A DNA stretch of 16,763 nucleotides. It comes from Planctomycetia bacterium. GTDB taxonomy: Bacteria > Planctomycetota > UBA1135 > GCA-002686595. A program made the translations under genes and the position numbers. Shown here one piece after another: positions 1-7,230 of this stretch. The stretch spans positions 1 through 16,763 of the forward strand of contig SXKQ01000128.1 of NCBI GenBank assembly GCA_005778045.1, in the 5' to 3' direction. How positions within the stretch are numbered: position 1 is the stretch's first letter; each line of letters starts with the position of its first letter. Below the pieces are notes generated by a model that worked only from the letters and a program-made list of their open reading frames with translations, was not told the origin of the DNA and did no database searches.

Positions 1-564
1 ATGCTGGCGCAGCTCATGCCGCAGGGCGGCAACGTGCTGGTGCTCGACGAGCCCCCCCCCGCCCCCGCCCTCTCGACGCTGCGCGCGCTCGAGGAAGCGC
101 TGCTCGCCTTCGACGGCGCGGCCATTCTCGTCAGTCACGACCGCTGGTTCCTCGACCGCGTCGCGACTCAGGTGCTCTATCTCGACGGAGAGGGCCACGC
201 GCGCCTGCACTTTGGCGACATGTCCGACCTGCTCGAGCAACTCGCCAAGGAGCGCGAGGAGGCGCGCAGCGCGAAGGTCAGCACGAAACTGGCAGCAAGC
301 GCGCAGCCGGCGAGCGCGCCCACTCCTGCGGCGCGCAAGCGCATCACGCCGTGGCAGGAGAAGGAGCTCCGCGAGCTCGAGGCACGGATACCCGAGCTCG
401 AGGGCGCGATCACCGTGGTCGATGCCGAGCTGGCTGACCCTGCGATCTACACGGGACCTCGCACTGCCCTCGACCAGGCGCGCGCCCGCCGCACGGGGCT
501 GCAAGCGGAGCTCGACCGGGGCTACGCGCGCTGGGAAGAGCTCGAGTCCCTGCGCTCGTCGTAG
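1..564 (+). CDS. ABC-F family ATPase, Uup-like, C-terminal part (5' end outside window)
   Basis: This is the last 187 residues of an ABC-F ATPase, a cytoplasmic family that acts on ribosomes or nucleic acids; full-length members are usually 500-650 aa, so the ATG at base 1 is almost certainly internal. Visible are the end of the second nucleotide-binding domain, with Walker B (LVLDEP, about residues 13-18), the H-loop (SHDRWFLDR, about 45-53), and, after a linker, a charged helical C-terminal domain (about 117-187) ending in RWEELESL. That ending resembles the coiled-coil tail of Uup rather than EttA. Oddity: after DEP the family has T-N-D-L-D, but here residues 19-23 read P-P-A-P-A, encoded by an almost pure C tract (bases 52-70), so the D-loop is lost. 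The stop codon (562-564) directly abuts the stop of the convergent gene. The family call is secure; the subfamily is probable. Confidence 0.88.
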   Translation: MLAQLMPQGGNVLVLDEPPPAPALSTLRALEEALLAFDGAAILVSHDRWFLDRVATQVLYLDGEGHARLHFGDMSDLLEQLAKEREEARSAKVSTKLAASAQPASAPTPAARKRITPWQEKELRELEARIPELEGAITVVDAELADPAIYTGPRTALDQARARRTGLQAELDRGYARWEELESLRSS

Positions 565-1695
565 CTACTTGCCGAGCAGGGTCAGCCGGCCGAGCTTCGC
601 CTCGCCGCCGAGCACTTCGACCGCGAAGGCACGCGGGCGACGGTCGAGCAGCAGAAAGATCTCGAACGGCAGCTGGGGCCACTGTTCGCGAGCGCCCACC
701 GGACCGAAGCGCAGCTGCACCTCGCGACCGTCACTCTCGAACTCGAAGCCAAACGGCACCTGCGCCGGCCACGGCCCGAGCGGCATGACGCGCTTGAACT
801 CCGGCTCGAACCACACGCCCTCCGGGCTTGCGACCAGCGTCGTGGTCATCATCTGCAGCTCGTCTCCCGCGCGAACGAGCTTGAGCGCCGCGCCCGTTGC
901 TTTGTCGGCGTCGAAGCGCAGCAGCGCCTCGCAAGGGCCGCTGCCCGTCGGAGCGAGCTCGAGGGTGCCGGCGAGCATCCACTTGCCGCGCGGAACCTCG
1001 TTCTTCGCGCCGACGCTTGCGAGCAGCTCGAGTTCCTGCCCAGCCGGCAGCGGGACGGAGGCCGGATCGCACGCGACGTCGATGTGGTGGCGCGCCGCGC
1101 CCTCGCCGCCGCCGGCGTCACGCACCGTGAGCTCGACGTCGAGGCCGTAGGGGCCATCGTGTTCGGGCGTGAGGAACAGGGCCTGCAGGCGCTCGGCCCC
1201 ATCGATGGCGACGCGCGGTCCATCGCCCAGCTGCCTCCAGCTCGCGCTCACCTCCTGCATGCGCTCGTTGTGCGCCTGCCCGGTGAGAGAGATCATCTCG
1301 CCGCACTCGCATGCGCTCGCTGCGGCGATCTCCGCGACCGGAGGATTGTCCGGAGCTCGCAGCCGGATCGTGCGCCTTGCCAAGCCGTTCAGCTTGGCCG
1401 ACGAGGCCTGCACCTCTAGCACGAGATCGACGTCCGCGAACCACTCCGGAGCGACCAGCGTCAGCTTGGCCCCCGCATTCGGGACGATGGCGAGCCGGGG
1501 CTGCACTCCGAGGTGGCTCCACAGGTACTCGATGGGTTCGCCATCGGCAGCGTTCGTCCTGCACTCCACCTCGAACGCCGCGCCCTCCTGAACCTCTTCG
1601 GGAGCGAGGATCTCGATGGCCGGCTCGGAAGCCGGGGCCGGGACGTCGTTGCAGGCGGCGACGAACAGCAGCGGAAGTATGCGGACGGTCTTCAC
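565..1695 (-). CDS. putative lipoprotein with Ig/PKD-like domains
   Basis: A 376-aa protein of unknown function. Residues 1-15 (MKTVRILPLLFVAAC) form a short lipoprotein signal with a VAAC lipobox, so Cys15 is the probable lipidated residue and the protein would sit on the periplasmic or outer face of a membrane. From about residue 24 to 110 and again from about 115 to 210 the sequence looks like beta-sandwich Ig/PKD-type domains (patterns such as EYLWS, ASWRQL, DVELTVRDAGG). The last about 160 residues are beta-rich and lack a recognisable motif. The start is GTG at 1695: a TACCAT box lies exactly six bases upstream, and an ATG at 1703 is out of frame and stops after three codons. It is transcribed divergently from the DPP III gene and convergently to the ABC-F gene with no spacer. 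A binding or adhesion role would be guesswork. Confidence 0.75.
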   Translation of the reverse strand: MKTVRILPLLFVAACNDVPAPASEPAIEILAPEEVQEGAAFEVECRTNAADGEPIEYLWSHLGVQPRLAIVPNAGAKLTLVAPEWFADVDLVLEVQASSAKLNGLARRTIRLRAPDNPPVAEIAAASACECGEMISLTGQAHNERMQEVSASWRQLGDGPRVAIDGAERLQALFLTPEHDGPYGLDVELTVRDAGGGEGAARHHIDVACDPASVPLPAGQELELLASVGAKNEVPRGKWMLAGTLELAPTGSGPCEALLRFDADKATGAALKLVRAGDELQMMTTTLVASPEGVWFEPEFKRVMPLGPWPAQVPFGFEFESDGREVQLRFGPVGAREQWPQLPFEIFLLLDRRPRAFAVEVLGGEAKLGRLTLLGK

Positions 1696-1701
1696 GCCGG
1701 C

Positions 1702-1707
1702 ATGGTA
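1702..1707 (-). promoter_or_regulatory. predicted -10 box (TACCAT) of the lipoprotein gene
   Basis: TACCAT on the minus strand ends six bases before the GTG at 1695, which would place transcription start at or next to the first base of the start codon (leaderless mRNA). No canonical -35 is visible. The same box-to-start spacing recurs at several other genes in this window, which is the main support. Confidence 0.5.
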
Positions 1708-1730
1708 ACAACGCTGCGCCCGCGGCTGCG

Positions 1731-1736
1731 TACGAT
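1731..1736 (+). promoter_or_regulatory. predicted -10 box (TACGAT) of the DPP III gene
   Basis: TACGAT ends six bases before the ATG at 1743, the leaderless arrangement seen elsewhere in the window. It faces away from the lipoprotein box at 1702-1707 with 23 bases between them, so the two promoters must share or overlap their upstream contacts. No clear -35 or Shine-Dalgarno site is present. Confidence 0.5.
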
Positions 1737-1742
1737 GCTTGC

Positions 1743-3755
1743 ATGAAGCACGCTGTGGTCGCTCTCGCCAGTCTCGCGCTCCTCGAGTCCTGCCGCTCGA
1801 CGGGGGACTCCGCTCGACCCTACCTGCTGGAGCGTGTCGACGATGCCGCGGTCGTGCGCGTCTACGCGGACGGCTTCGAGCGCCTCGAGCCGCGCGCGCG
1901 AGCTCTCACTTGGCATCTGTACCAGGCCGCCGTCGCCGGACGTTCGATCTACATTCAGCAGCGTTGCGCCGAGGGACTCGACATCCAGCAACTCGGCGAG
2001 GAGATCCTCGTGCACTCGCGCGAGGTAGAGCCCGCCGCGCTCGCGGAGCTGCGGCGCTACATGAAGCTCTTCTGGATTCACAACTCGCCATACCACAACA
2101 CGACCGCGCGCAAATTCTGCCTCAAGCTCGAGCCCAACGCCCTCGTGGCGGCAGCAGAAGCCGCGCAGCGCGACGGCGCGCGCATCTCGCTGCGCGAACA
2201 GGAAAGCGCGCGAAGCCTCGTCGCGCGGCTCGGGCCGATGCTCTTCGACCCCGCGCACAAGCCAATGGTGACCGCGAAGCGCGGCATGGGCGGACTCGAC
2301 ATCGTCCAGTCCTCCGCTGCGACGTTGTACGGGCCCGGTGTCTCGCTACGTCGGCTCGAAGGCTTCGACGAGCAGTACGCGCTCAACTCCACGGTCGTGG
2401 TGGGCGCGGGTGGCGAGCTCGAGGACCGGCCGTGGCGCATCGGGGCTCCGGAGCAGGGAATTCCGGCGGGCTTGTACGCCGCGGAGCTCGCCCGAGTCGT
2501 CGTCCACCTCGAGGCGGCGCTGCCGCTCGCGAGCGAGCCGATGCGACGCGCACTCGAGGCGCAGGTTCGCTTCTATCGCACCGGCTTGCGTGCGGACCGC
2601 GTGGCCTATGACGTCGCGTGGGTCGCGGACACGCAGTCGCCGGTGGACACCGTGAACTCCTTCGTCGAGGTCTACGTCGATCCGCGCGGCGTGAAGGGCG
2701 CGTGGGAGGGCATCGTCAGCTACGAAGACCCGCGCAAGGCCGCGCAGATCAAGGCCATCGCGGCGAATGCACAGTGGTTCGAGGACCACATGCCCTACGC
2801 GCCCGAGTATCGCAAGCCAGATGTCGTCGGCATCAGCGCGCGCTCGATCGACGTGATCGTCGAGACTGGCGACTCGGGCCCGATCACTCCGATCGGCATC
2901 AACCTGCCGAACGACCCTTGGGTCCGCGAGCACCATGGCTCGAAGTCCGTGAGCCTTGCCAACGTGATCGAGGCGCAGGACCGCTCGGCATCGCCGCGGG
3001 CGCGCGCGGAGTTCACGTGGGACGCGGCGGAGCTGGCGCGGGCCGAGCGCTGGCAGTCGGCCACGTGGGACACGCTGGTCAACATGCACGAGGTGATCGG
3101 GCACGCCTCCGGCCGGCAGGCAGCGGACCGCCAAGGCGACGCGGCGCAGTGGATCCGTGAGCACTACTCGACGCTCGAGGAGGCGCGCGCCGACCTCGTG
3201 GCGCTGTGGTTCATAGGGGATCCCAAGCTGGCTGAACTCGGGCTGCTCGAAGACGTCGAGGAAGCGTCGCTCGCGTGCTACGAGCAGTACGTGCGCAACG
3301 GCGGGCTCCAGCAGCTACGTCGCGTGCCCGAGGGCGACGCGCTCGAGGAGGATCACATGCGCAATCGTCAGCTCGTGGTGCACTGGATCGAGGCGCGGCA
3401 CCCCGCGGCGCTCGCGCGCCTCGTTCGCGAGGGCAAGACGTACATGCGCGTGCTGGACGCGCGCATGTTCCGTGCAGCGTGCGGGGAGCTGCTGGCCGAG
3501 GTGCAGCGCATCAAGAGCAACGGCGACTACGAGGCGGCCAAGAGCCTGATCGAGCGCCACGGCGTGCACTTCGATCCGCGGCTGCGCGACGAGGTGGTCG
3601 CGCGGTACGCGACGCTCGACGTACCCGCCTACAGCGCCTTCGTATTCCCGCGCCTCGAAGCCGTGCGCGACGCGCAGGGCAACGTCAGCGACGCCGAGCT
3701 CAGCTATCCCGAATCGCTCGAGCAGCAGATGCTCGAGTGGAGCGGACGTCGCTAG
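1743..3755 (+). CDS. dipeptidyl-peptidase III (M49), probably exported or lipid-anchored
   Basis: A 670-aa zinc metallopeptidase of family M49, which releases dipeptides from the N terminus of short peptides. The family signature HEXXGH is present as HEVIGH at residues 449-454, and the second motif EEARAD is at 479-484, giving zinc ligands His449, His454 and Glu480. This spacing is as in bacterial DPP III (about 675 aa in Bacteroides) and shorter than in the human enzyme. The reading frame is open upstream to 1311, but that part lies antisense to the lipoprotein gene. The ATG at 1743 gives a hydrophobic leader ending in LALLESC at residues 11-17, and a -10-like box lies six bases before it. 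Cys17 could be a lipidation site, although Glu at -2 is unusual for a lipobox. Its stop codon overlaps that of the next, convergent gene. The family is certain; the location is inferred. Confidence 0.93.
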   Translation: MKHAVVALASLALLESCRSTGDSARPYLLERVDDAAVVRVYADGFERLEPRARALTWHLYQAAVAGRSIYIQQRCAEGLDIQQLGEEILVHSREVEPAALAELRRYMKLFWIHNSPYHNTTARKFCLKLEPNALVAAAEAAQRDGARISLREQESARSLVARLGPMLFDPAHKPMVTAKRGMGGLDIVQSSAATLYGPGVSLRRLEGFDEQYALNSTVVVGAGGELEDRPWRIGAPEQGIPAGLYAAELARVVVHLEAALPLASEPMRRALEAQVRFYRTGLRADRVAYDVAWVADTQSPVDTVNSFVEVYVDPRGVKGAWEGIVSYEDPRKAAQIKAIAANAQWFEDHMPYAPEYRKPDVVGISARSIDVIVETGDSGPITPIGINLPNDPWVREHHGSKSVSLANVIEAQDRSASPRARAEFTWDAAELARAERWQSATWDTLVNMHEVIGHASGRQAADRQGDAAQWIREHYSTLEEARADLVALWFIGDPKLAELGLLEDVEEASLACYEQYVRNGGLQQLRRVPEGDALEEDHMRNRQLVVHWIEARHPAALARLVREGKTYMRVLDARMFRAACGELLAEVQRIKSNGDYEAAKSLIERHGVHFDPRLRDEVVARYATLDVPAYSAFVFPRLEAVRDAQGNVSDAELSYPESLEQQMLEWSGRR

Positions 3756-5647
3756 CGGCGGACGTAGTCGAGCGCGACGATCGTGGTGCTCTCGTCGCGG
3801 CTCGGCTGCGCGCGGTAGGAGTAGTCGCGATCGTCCGCCACGACCTGCACGTAGATGTGGCGCATCTGGCCGCCGACGGCGTGGCTGTGCCAGTCGTGGC
3901 CCACGCCGTTCTCTCCATCGGCGACGAGGCCGCCGCTGGCGACGGAGCCGTCCGCGCCGAACTTCCAGAACCACGGTCCGAGCTCCGCGTCGTTCCCGTA
4001 GAGCGCCAGCGTGTGGTCCGCGAGCTCCGTGGCTCCGGCGGCCCCGAGTCGACCTTCCCAGGCCACGAAGGGCCCGCACCAGCGACTCCAGCGCGTGCGC
4101 GCGCGCAAGGACTCTCCATCTGGCGTGACCGTCTGCGCGTCGTACTCTGCGCCCAGCAGGGGAGCGAGCCGCGCGAGCACGTCGCGGGACGCTCCGCTCG
4201 ACGTCTGGCTCTTCGCCATGCCCGCTTGCACGAACTCGTTGCCGCGCGCGAAGAAGTCGCGGGCCATCGTCGCGTCACCGGCATAGTTGCAGCCGGTGGT
4301 CGTCATCTTCACGCGCTCGAGGGACACAGGATCGAGCCGGAGCACGTGCCAGCCCGTGGCGCACCATGCGCGCAGGAACTCCGGCGCGCCTTCGGGCGGC
4401 CGCGTCCGGAACGCGAGCATCCGGCCGGGATCGAGAGCGAGGATTTCATGCCGAATGGCGCCCGCGTCGCCGAGCGTCCCGGCCTGGTCGTAGTGCGTCA
4501 GGACGGCCCCGCCGATGCGAGGATCGATCGAGGCCTTGGCCACATTCCAGAGGCGCGCGAGGCTCTCGGAGGACGTGAGCTCGCTCCAGATTTGCGTCGC
4601 GGAGATCTCCACGAGTCCGGTCGTGCGCTGCAGGTCTGGCGGTACGAGCTCGGGCGTCGTGGCGAGGACAGGCTGCGCGGGAGCAGCGTCCGATTCCGCG
4701 AGCTTCCAGCCCTCGGGCAGAGCGCCGACGCGCTCGAAGCGCTGCGCATCGACGAGGGCGCCTTTGACTCGTGTCTCGATCGAGTGCGCGTTCGGTCCGT
4801 CGACGCGAATGCGCTTCACGACACCGCCTGCGGCTCGCGAGGTGGAATCGCGCAGCACTAGCTCATCGTCCTCCCAGCGCAGCGTCGACTCGGCGCGCGT
4901 TCCATCGATGGCGAATGTCCAGCAGCGCGTCCCTCGACTGCGCGGATCGAGCCCGTAGATCGAGCGTGCGACCCGTCGCAGCGCTCGCTCGTCGCCGCTC
5001 CAGAACTCCTCCAGCAGGAACTGGCCGCCGAGGATGGGCTCGAGCTTCACGCGCTCGCGCGCCACCTTGCCATCCGCGCTCGTGCGCTGGGCGATCCACT
5101 CGTCACCAACCCAGTCCTTCACCGCAGCCCACGCCAGTGCGCTCGCTCCGCTGGCCGTCGAGGTTTCGAACGACTCTTGCACCGCGGCGACCCACGCGCG
5201 CGCCTCGTCCGCGTAGCGCTCCGCCGCGAGCCCGAAGTCCTCGCCAGCGCCCTGCGCGACGGTCGTCACGACGACCTCGGTACGGTCGAATGCGAGCGGT
5301 GCGAGATACAGCACGCTCCACACGTCCGACTTGCGTCGCGCGACGCGTTCGTCCGTACCCGCGGGCGGCTCGAACGCGAAGGCGAGCATCGCCTGCGTCT
5401 CGTGGACGAGCACGTGCCGCTGCGACCAAAGCGCAACTTCGCCGTCGCCACTCCACGCGATGCGCCCGCCAGGGTGGAGTTCGACCTGCACGTCGCTCAC
5501 CCCGAGCGCGCGCGCGATCGCGGCCGGCTCGGTGAACGCGGCCCAGACGCCCTCGACGGCCGCCGGGAACACGATCGTGTCGGAGGCGACACGCTCGGGC
5601 TCTTGCGTTGGGACGAGCAGCAACAGCGGCAACAGGGCGACGCGCAT
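3752..5647 (-). CDS. exported protein with two SRPBCC (AHSA1-like) and two beta-rich domains
   Basis: A 631-aa protein with a short signal peptide (MRVALLPLLLLVPTQ). I see four units in an A-B-A-B order. SRPBCC domain 1 is at about 22-160 (opening PAAVEGVWAAFTEPAAIARAL and closing with a helix). A beta-rich domain is at about 166-310 (EPILGGQFLLEEF, DSTSRAAGGVVKRI). A second, more divergent SRPBCC domain is at about 340-478 (SATQIWSELTSSESLARLW). A second beta-rich domain is at about 485-631 (WEGRLGAAG, DRDYSYRAQPSRD). SRPBCC folds bind hydrophobic ligands or client proteins, and AHSA1-like members are usually single-domain and cytoplasmic, so an exported duplicated form is unusual. The beta-rich units recall DUF1579-like barrels, but that link is weak. 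PAC2 lies 65 bases upstream on the same strand, yet a TAGTCT box before this ATG suggests its own promoter. No catalytic function can be assigned. Confidence 0.75.
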   Translation of the reverse strand: MRVALLPLLLLVPTQEPERVASDTIVFPAAVEGVWAAFTEPAAIARALGVSDVQVELHPGGRIAWSGDGEVALWSQRHVLVHETQAMLAFAFEPPAGTDERVARRKSDVWSVLYLAPLAFDRTEVVVTTVAQGAGEDFGLAAERYADEARAWVAAVQESFETSTASGASALAWAAVKDWVGDEWIAQRTSADGKVARERVKLEPILGGQFLLEEFWSGDERALRRVARSIYGLDPRSRGTRCWTFAIDGTRAESTLRWEDDELVLRDSTSRAAGGVVKRIRVDGPNAHSIETRVKGALVDAQRFERVGALPEGWKLAESDAAPAQPVLATTPELVPPDLQRTTGLVEISATQIWSELTSSESLARLWNVAKASIDPRIGGAVLTHYDQAGTLGDAGAIRHEILALDPGRMLAFRTRPPEGAPEFLRAWCATGWHVLRLDPVSLERVKMTTTGCNYAGDATMARDFFARGNEFVQAGMAKSQTSSGASRDVLARLAPLLGAEYDAQTVTPDGESLRARTRWSRWCGPFVAWEGRLGAAGATELADHTLALYGNDAELGPWFWKFGADGSVASGGLVADGENGVGHDWHSHAVGGQMRHIYVQVVADDRDYSYRAQPSRDESTTIVALDYVRR

Positions 5648-5653
5648 GGCGAA

Positions 5654-5659
5654 AGACTA
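5654..5659 (-). promoter_or_regulatory. predicted -10 box (TAGTCT) of the SRPBCC repeat gene
   Basis: TAGTCT on the minus strand ends six bases before the ATG at 5647. The match to TAnnnT and the exact spacing repeat the arrangement at 1702, 1731 and 9259. No Shine-Dalgarno site is visible, which fits a leaderless mRNA. Confidence 0.5.
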
Positions 5660-5712
5660 ACAGCCTCGGCAACGCTAGTCCGTCCCGCCGGGAAGGTGAC
5701 AGCCCGCGCCGC

Positions 5713-6657
5713 TCAGCTCGCCTTCTTGAACAGGTCGAGGAAGCGGTCCTCGTACTGCCGGAACAGCCCGTGACGATCGAGCTCCGCCTTCAGTTCGATC
5801 GCGTGCGCACGGTCGCGGCGGGCCTGCGCGAACAGTTCCTCGATGCGCGTGACAACTTCCGGTGCGGGCGCGAACGGATCCTGCAGCTCGGGCCCGTCCG
5901 TCCGCTGGCCTTCCTCGTCGGCTGGCTCGACGCTCCGCGCCGCGAGCCGGGTCGCGTTCTGCAAGTTCTGGAGGTGCTCGATCAGGCTCTTCTCGATGCG
6001 GCGTGCATCGGCGAGCAGTTCGGCGAGTCCGATTTCGATTCCGGACAGCTCCGAGAAGACGCGCAGCACGGCCGCCGAGGCCTTCGGGTTGGGGACAGTG
6101 GCCGCGAAGAACGGAAACTCCCCGAGCAGGCAGGTGCCCGGCAGCGAGCGCGCGGCCGCGAGCGTCACGAACACGCCGTTCAGGCCCGTGATCTCGCCTT
6201 CCTGAAGGCGCGTCACTCGGGCGCGATCAATGTCGGCGAGCAGCACGGCCTCCGTGACCACCGCGAACACGCGTGGCTCGGCGCTCGGATGCGCCGGAGT
6301 CGCCATGGCCGCGAAGGTGAACACGCGCTCCACTCCGTGCCGAGCGGCGATGTCGAGCAGCGCCTCGCCGTAACGTGCGGCATCGACGTTCGGCTGCTGG
6401 TCGGCGAGCATCACGACCAGATCGCGACCCTCGCCGGGGTTACGCCACGCGTAGAACACGCTGCGCGGCCGGTCGGGCGGCTGCACGAGCCCGTCCTTCA
6501 CGGCGATCGACTGGGTGGCGTGAAACGGTCGCGCGTCGAGCTCGGCGAGGGGCTGCATGTCGAGCGTGCGCACGAGGTAGGTGCCAGCGATCTGCGCCAC
6601 ACCACCCATGCCGGGCCATACAGCGACAAGCCAAGGCCTGCGAAGCTCGCGATTCAT
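5713..6657 (-). CDS. PAC2 family protein
   Basis: A 314-aa cytoplasmic protein of the PAC2 family, related to proteasome assembly chaperone 2; bacterial members are widespread and mostly without a proven function. The PAC2 core covers about residues 8-215: an opening strand and glycine turn (PWLVAVWPGMGGVAQIAGTYL), the central ADQQPN stretch, RVFTFAAMATP, a GLNGVF segment and LLGEFPFF with PNPKA before a helix. The remaining 100 residues form a charged tail with predicted helices and a central acidic, proline-containing linker. No signal peptide is seen. The ATG at 6657 gives a family-like start, and TAAGAA ends six bases before it. No proteasome or Pup gene lies in the window. The family call is good; the function is unknown. 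Confidence 0.85.
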   Translation of the reverse strand: MNRELRRPWLVAVWPGMGGVAQIAGTYLVRTLDMQPLAELDARPFHATQSIAVKDGLVQPPDRPRSVFYAWRNPGEGRDLVVMLADQQPNVDAARYGEALLDIAARHGVERVFTFAAMATPAHPSAEPRVFAVVTEAVLLADIDRARVTRLQEGEITGLNGVFVTLAAARSLPGTCLLGEFPFFAATVPNPKASAAVLRVFSELSGIEIGLAELLADARRIEKSLIEHLQNLQNATRLAARSVEPADEEGQRTDGPELQDPFAPAPEVVTRIEELFAQARRDRAHAIELKAELDRHGLFRQYEDRFLDLFKKAS

Positions 6658-6663
6658 GCTCGT

Positions 6664-6669
6664 TTCTTA
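6664..6669 (-). promoter_or_regulatory. possible -10 box (TAAGAA) of the PAC2 gene
   Basis: TAAGAA ends six bases before the ATG at 6657. It keeps the TA at the position used by the other genes but has A instead of T at the last base, so it is a weaker match. No Shine-Dalgarno site is visible. Confidence 0.3.
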
Positions 6670-6771
6670 GGACGGACGTCCCCCCGGCCCCAAGGTTCAA
6701 CTCCTCGGGACATGCAGGGGAACGTCCGCGCCGTGCCTCAGCGCCGATCTCGGGGCTTGCCCGCCACGCTC

Positions 6772-7047
6772 CTACGCCGCTTGCGGCCCACCTTCGCCGT
6801 AGCGCGGAAATCGCAGGGACAGCTGCTTGCCAGCCTCCTTCGCGATCTCGGCCATGAGCTCGTCGCGCCGCACGCGCGCCTCGAGCAGGTCAGTGGTCTT
6901 GAGCGACGCGCGGATGCGGTGCTTGCGCTGCTCGGTGTGGTAGGTGAAGGCCACCCACCAGCGCTTCCCGTTGCGCCACAGGTGGTGGTCGGGATGCGTA
7001 GCGGGGCCGATGGAGCGGGTGAAAGCGCTCGGGCGCTTCTTCTTCAC
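6772..7047 (-). CDS. orphan integrase-arm-like DNA-binding protein, 91 aa
   Basis: A 91-aa basic protein. Residues about 22-70 (HLWRNGKRWWVAFTY, then RKHRIRASLKTTDLLEARVRRDEL) match the general pattern of the N-terminal arm-type DNA-binding domain of tyrosine recombinases: an aromatic strand, a basic strand ending in a SL-x-T-x-D turn, and a helix. There is no recombinase catalytic domain in this or the next gene, and the frame closes with TAG at 6772, so this is either a stand-alone regulator or a remnant of an integrase. The GTG at 7047 is chosen because AGAGGA (7055-7060) lies seven bases upstream and a lysine-rich N terminus follows. The frame is open further upstream to 7221, but that part runs through the hairpin region and reads as low-complexity Arg/Gly/Pro. 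DNA binding is inferred from pattern only. Confidence 0.6.
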   Translation of the reverse strand: MKKKRPSAFTRSIGPATHPDHHLWRNGKRWWVAFTYHTEQRKHRIRASLKTTDLLEARVRRDELMAEIAKEAGKQLSLRFPRYGEGGPQAA

Positions 7048-7054
7048 GGTGGTG

Positions 7055-7060
7055 TCCTCT
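7055..7060 (-). promoter_or_regulatory. Shine-Dalgarno site (AGAGGA) of the arm-like gene
   Basis: AGAGGA on the minus strand lies seven bases before the GTG at 7047 and decides that start. Unlike many genes here, this one has no TAnnnT box at the leaderless position, so it is expected to have a real 5' leader. Confidence 0.55.
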
Positions 7061-7090
7061 GTCGGAGACGGGGAACTCCACCGGAGCGCT

Positions 7091-7230
7091 GCGACCCTTG
7101 CGGGCCGCCGCGGGACACTTCGTTGCCGCGAGGCCCTTGCGAGCCCTCGGCCACATCGATCGCCCTTGCGGGGCGCTCCTGGCACCTTGGGATGTCCTCC
7201 CAGGTTGCCGGACCCGCGCACTCGCGGGTC
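7091..7230 (-). promoter_or_regulatory. hairpin-rich leader with three CGCAA/GCAA-loop stem-loops
   Basis: Five stem-loops follow one another upstream of the arm-like gene. In minus-strand order they are: 7230-7211, a perfect 8-bp stem (GACCCGCG / CGCGGGTC) with a 4-base loop; 7209-7181, 11 positions with two mismatches; 7175-7161, CGCCC/GGGCG with loop CGCAA; 7146-7131, GGGCTC/GGGCCT with loop GCAA; and 7108-7091, GCGGCCC/GGGTCGC with loop GCAA. The last two contain G-U pairs that would be A-C mismatches if the plus strand were transcribed, and GCAA is a GNRA tetraloop only on the minus strand. This points to a minus-strand RNA. The 7181-7209 stem pairs better on the plus strand, so the evidence is not uniform. 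Whether this is a 5' leader, a separate small RNA or a DNA repeat cannot be told from sequence. Confidence 0.45.

Noticed and set aside
1311..1742. N-terminal extension of the DPP III frame
   Set aside because: The extra 144 codons lie antisense to the lipoprotein gene and look like Arg/Pro filler; the ATG at 1743 has a leader peptide and a -10-like box in front.
6674..6681. Palindrome GGACGTCC upstream of PAC2 as an operator
   Set aside because: An 8-base palindrome is not unusual at this GC content, and no second copy or regulator supports it.
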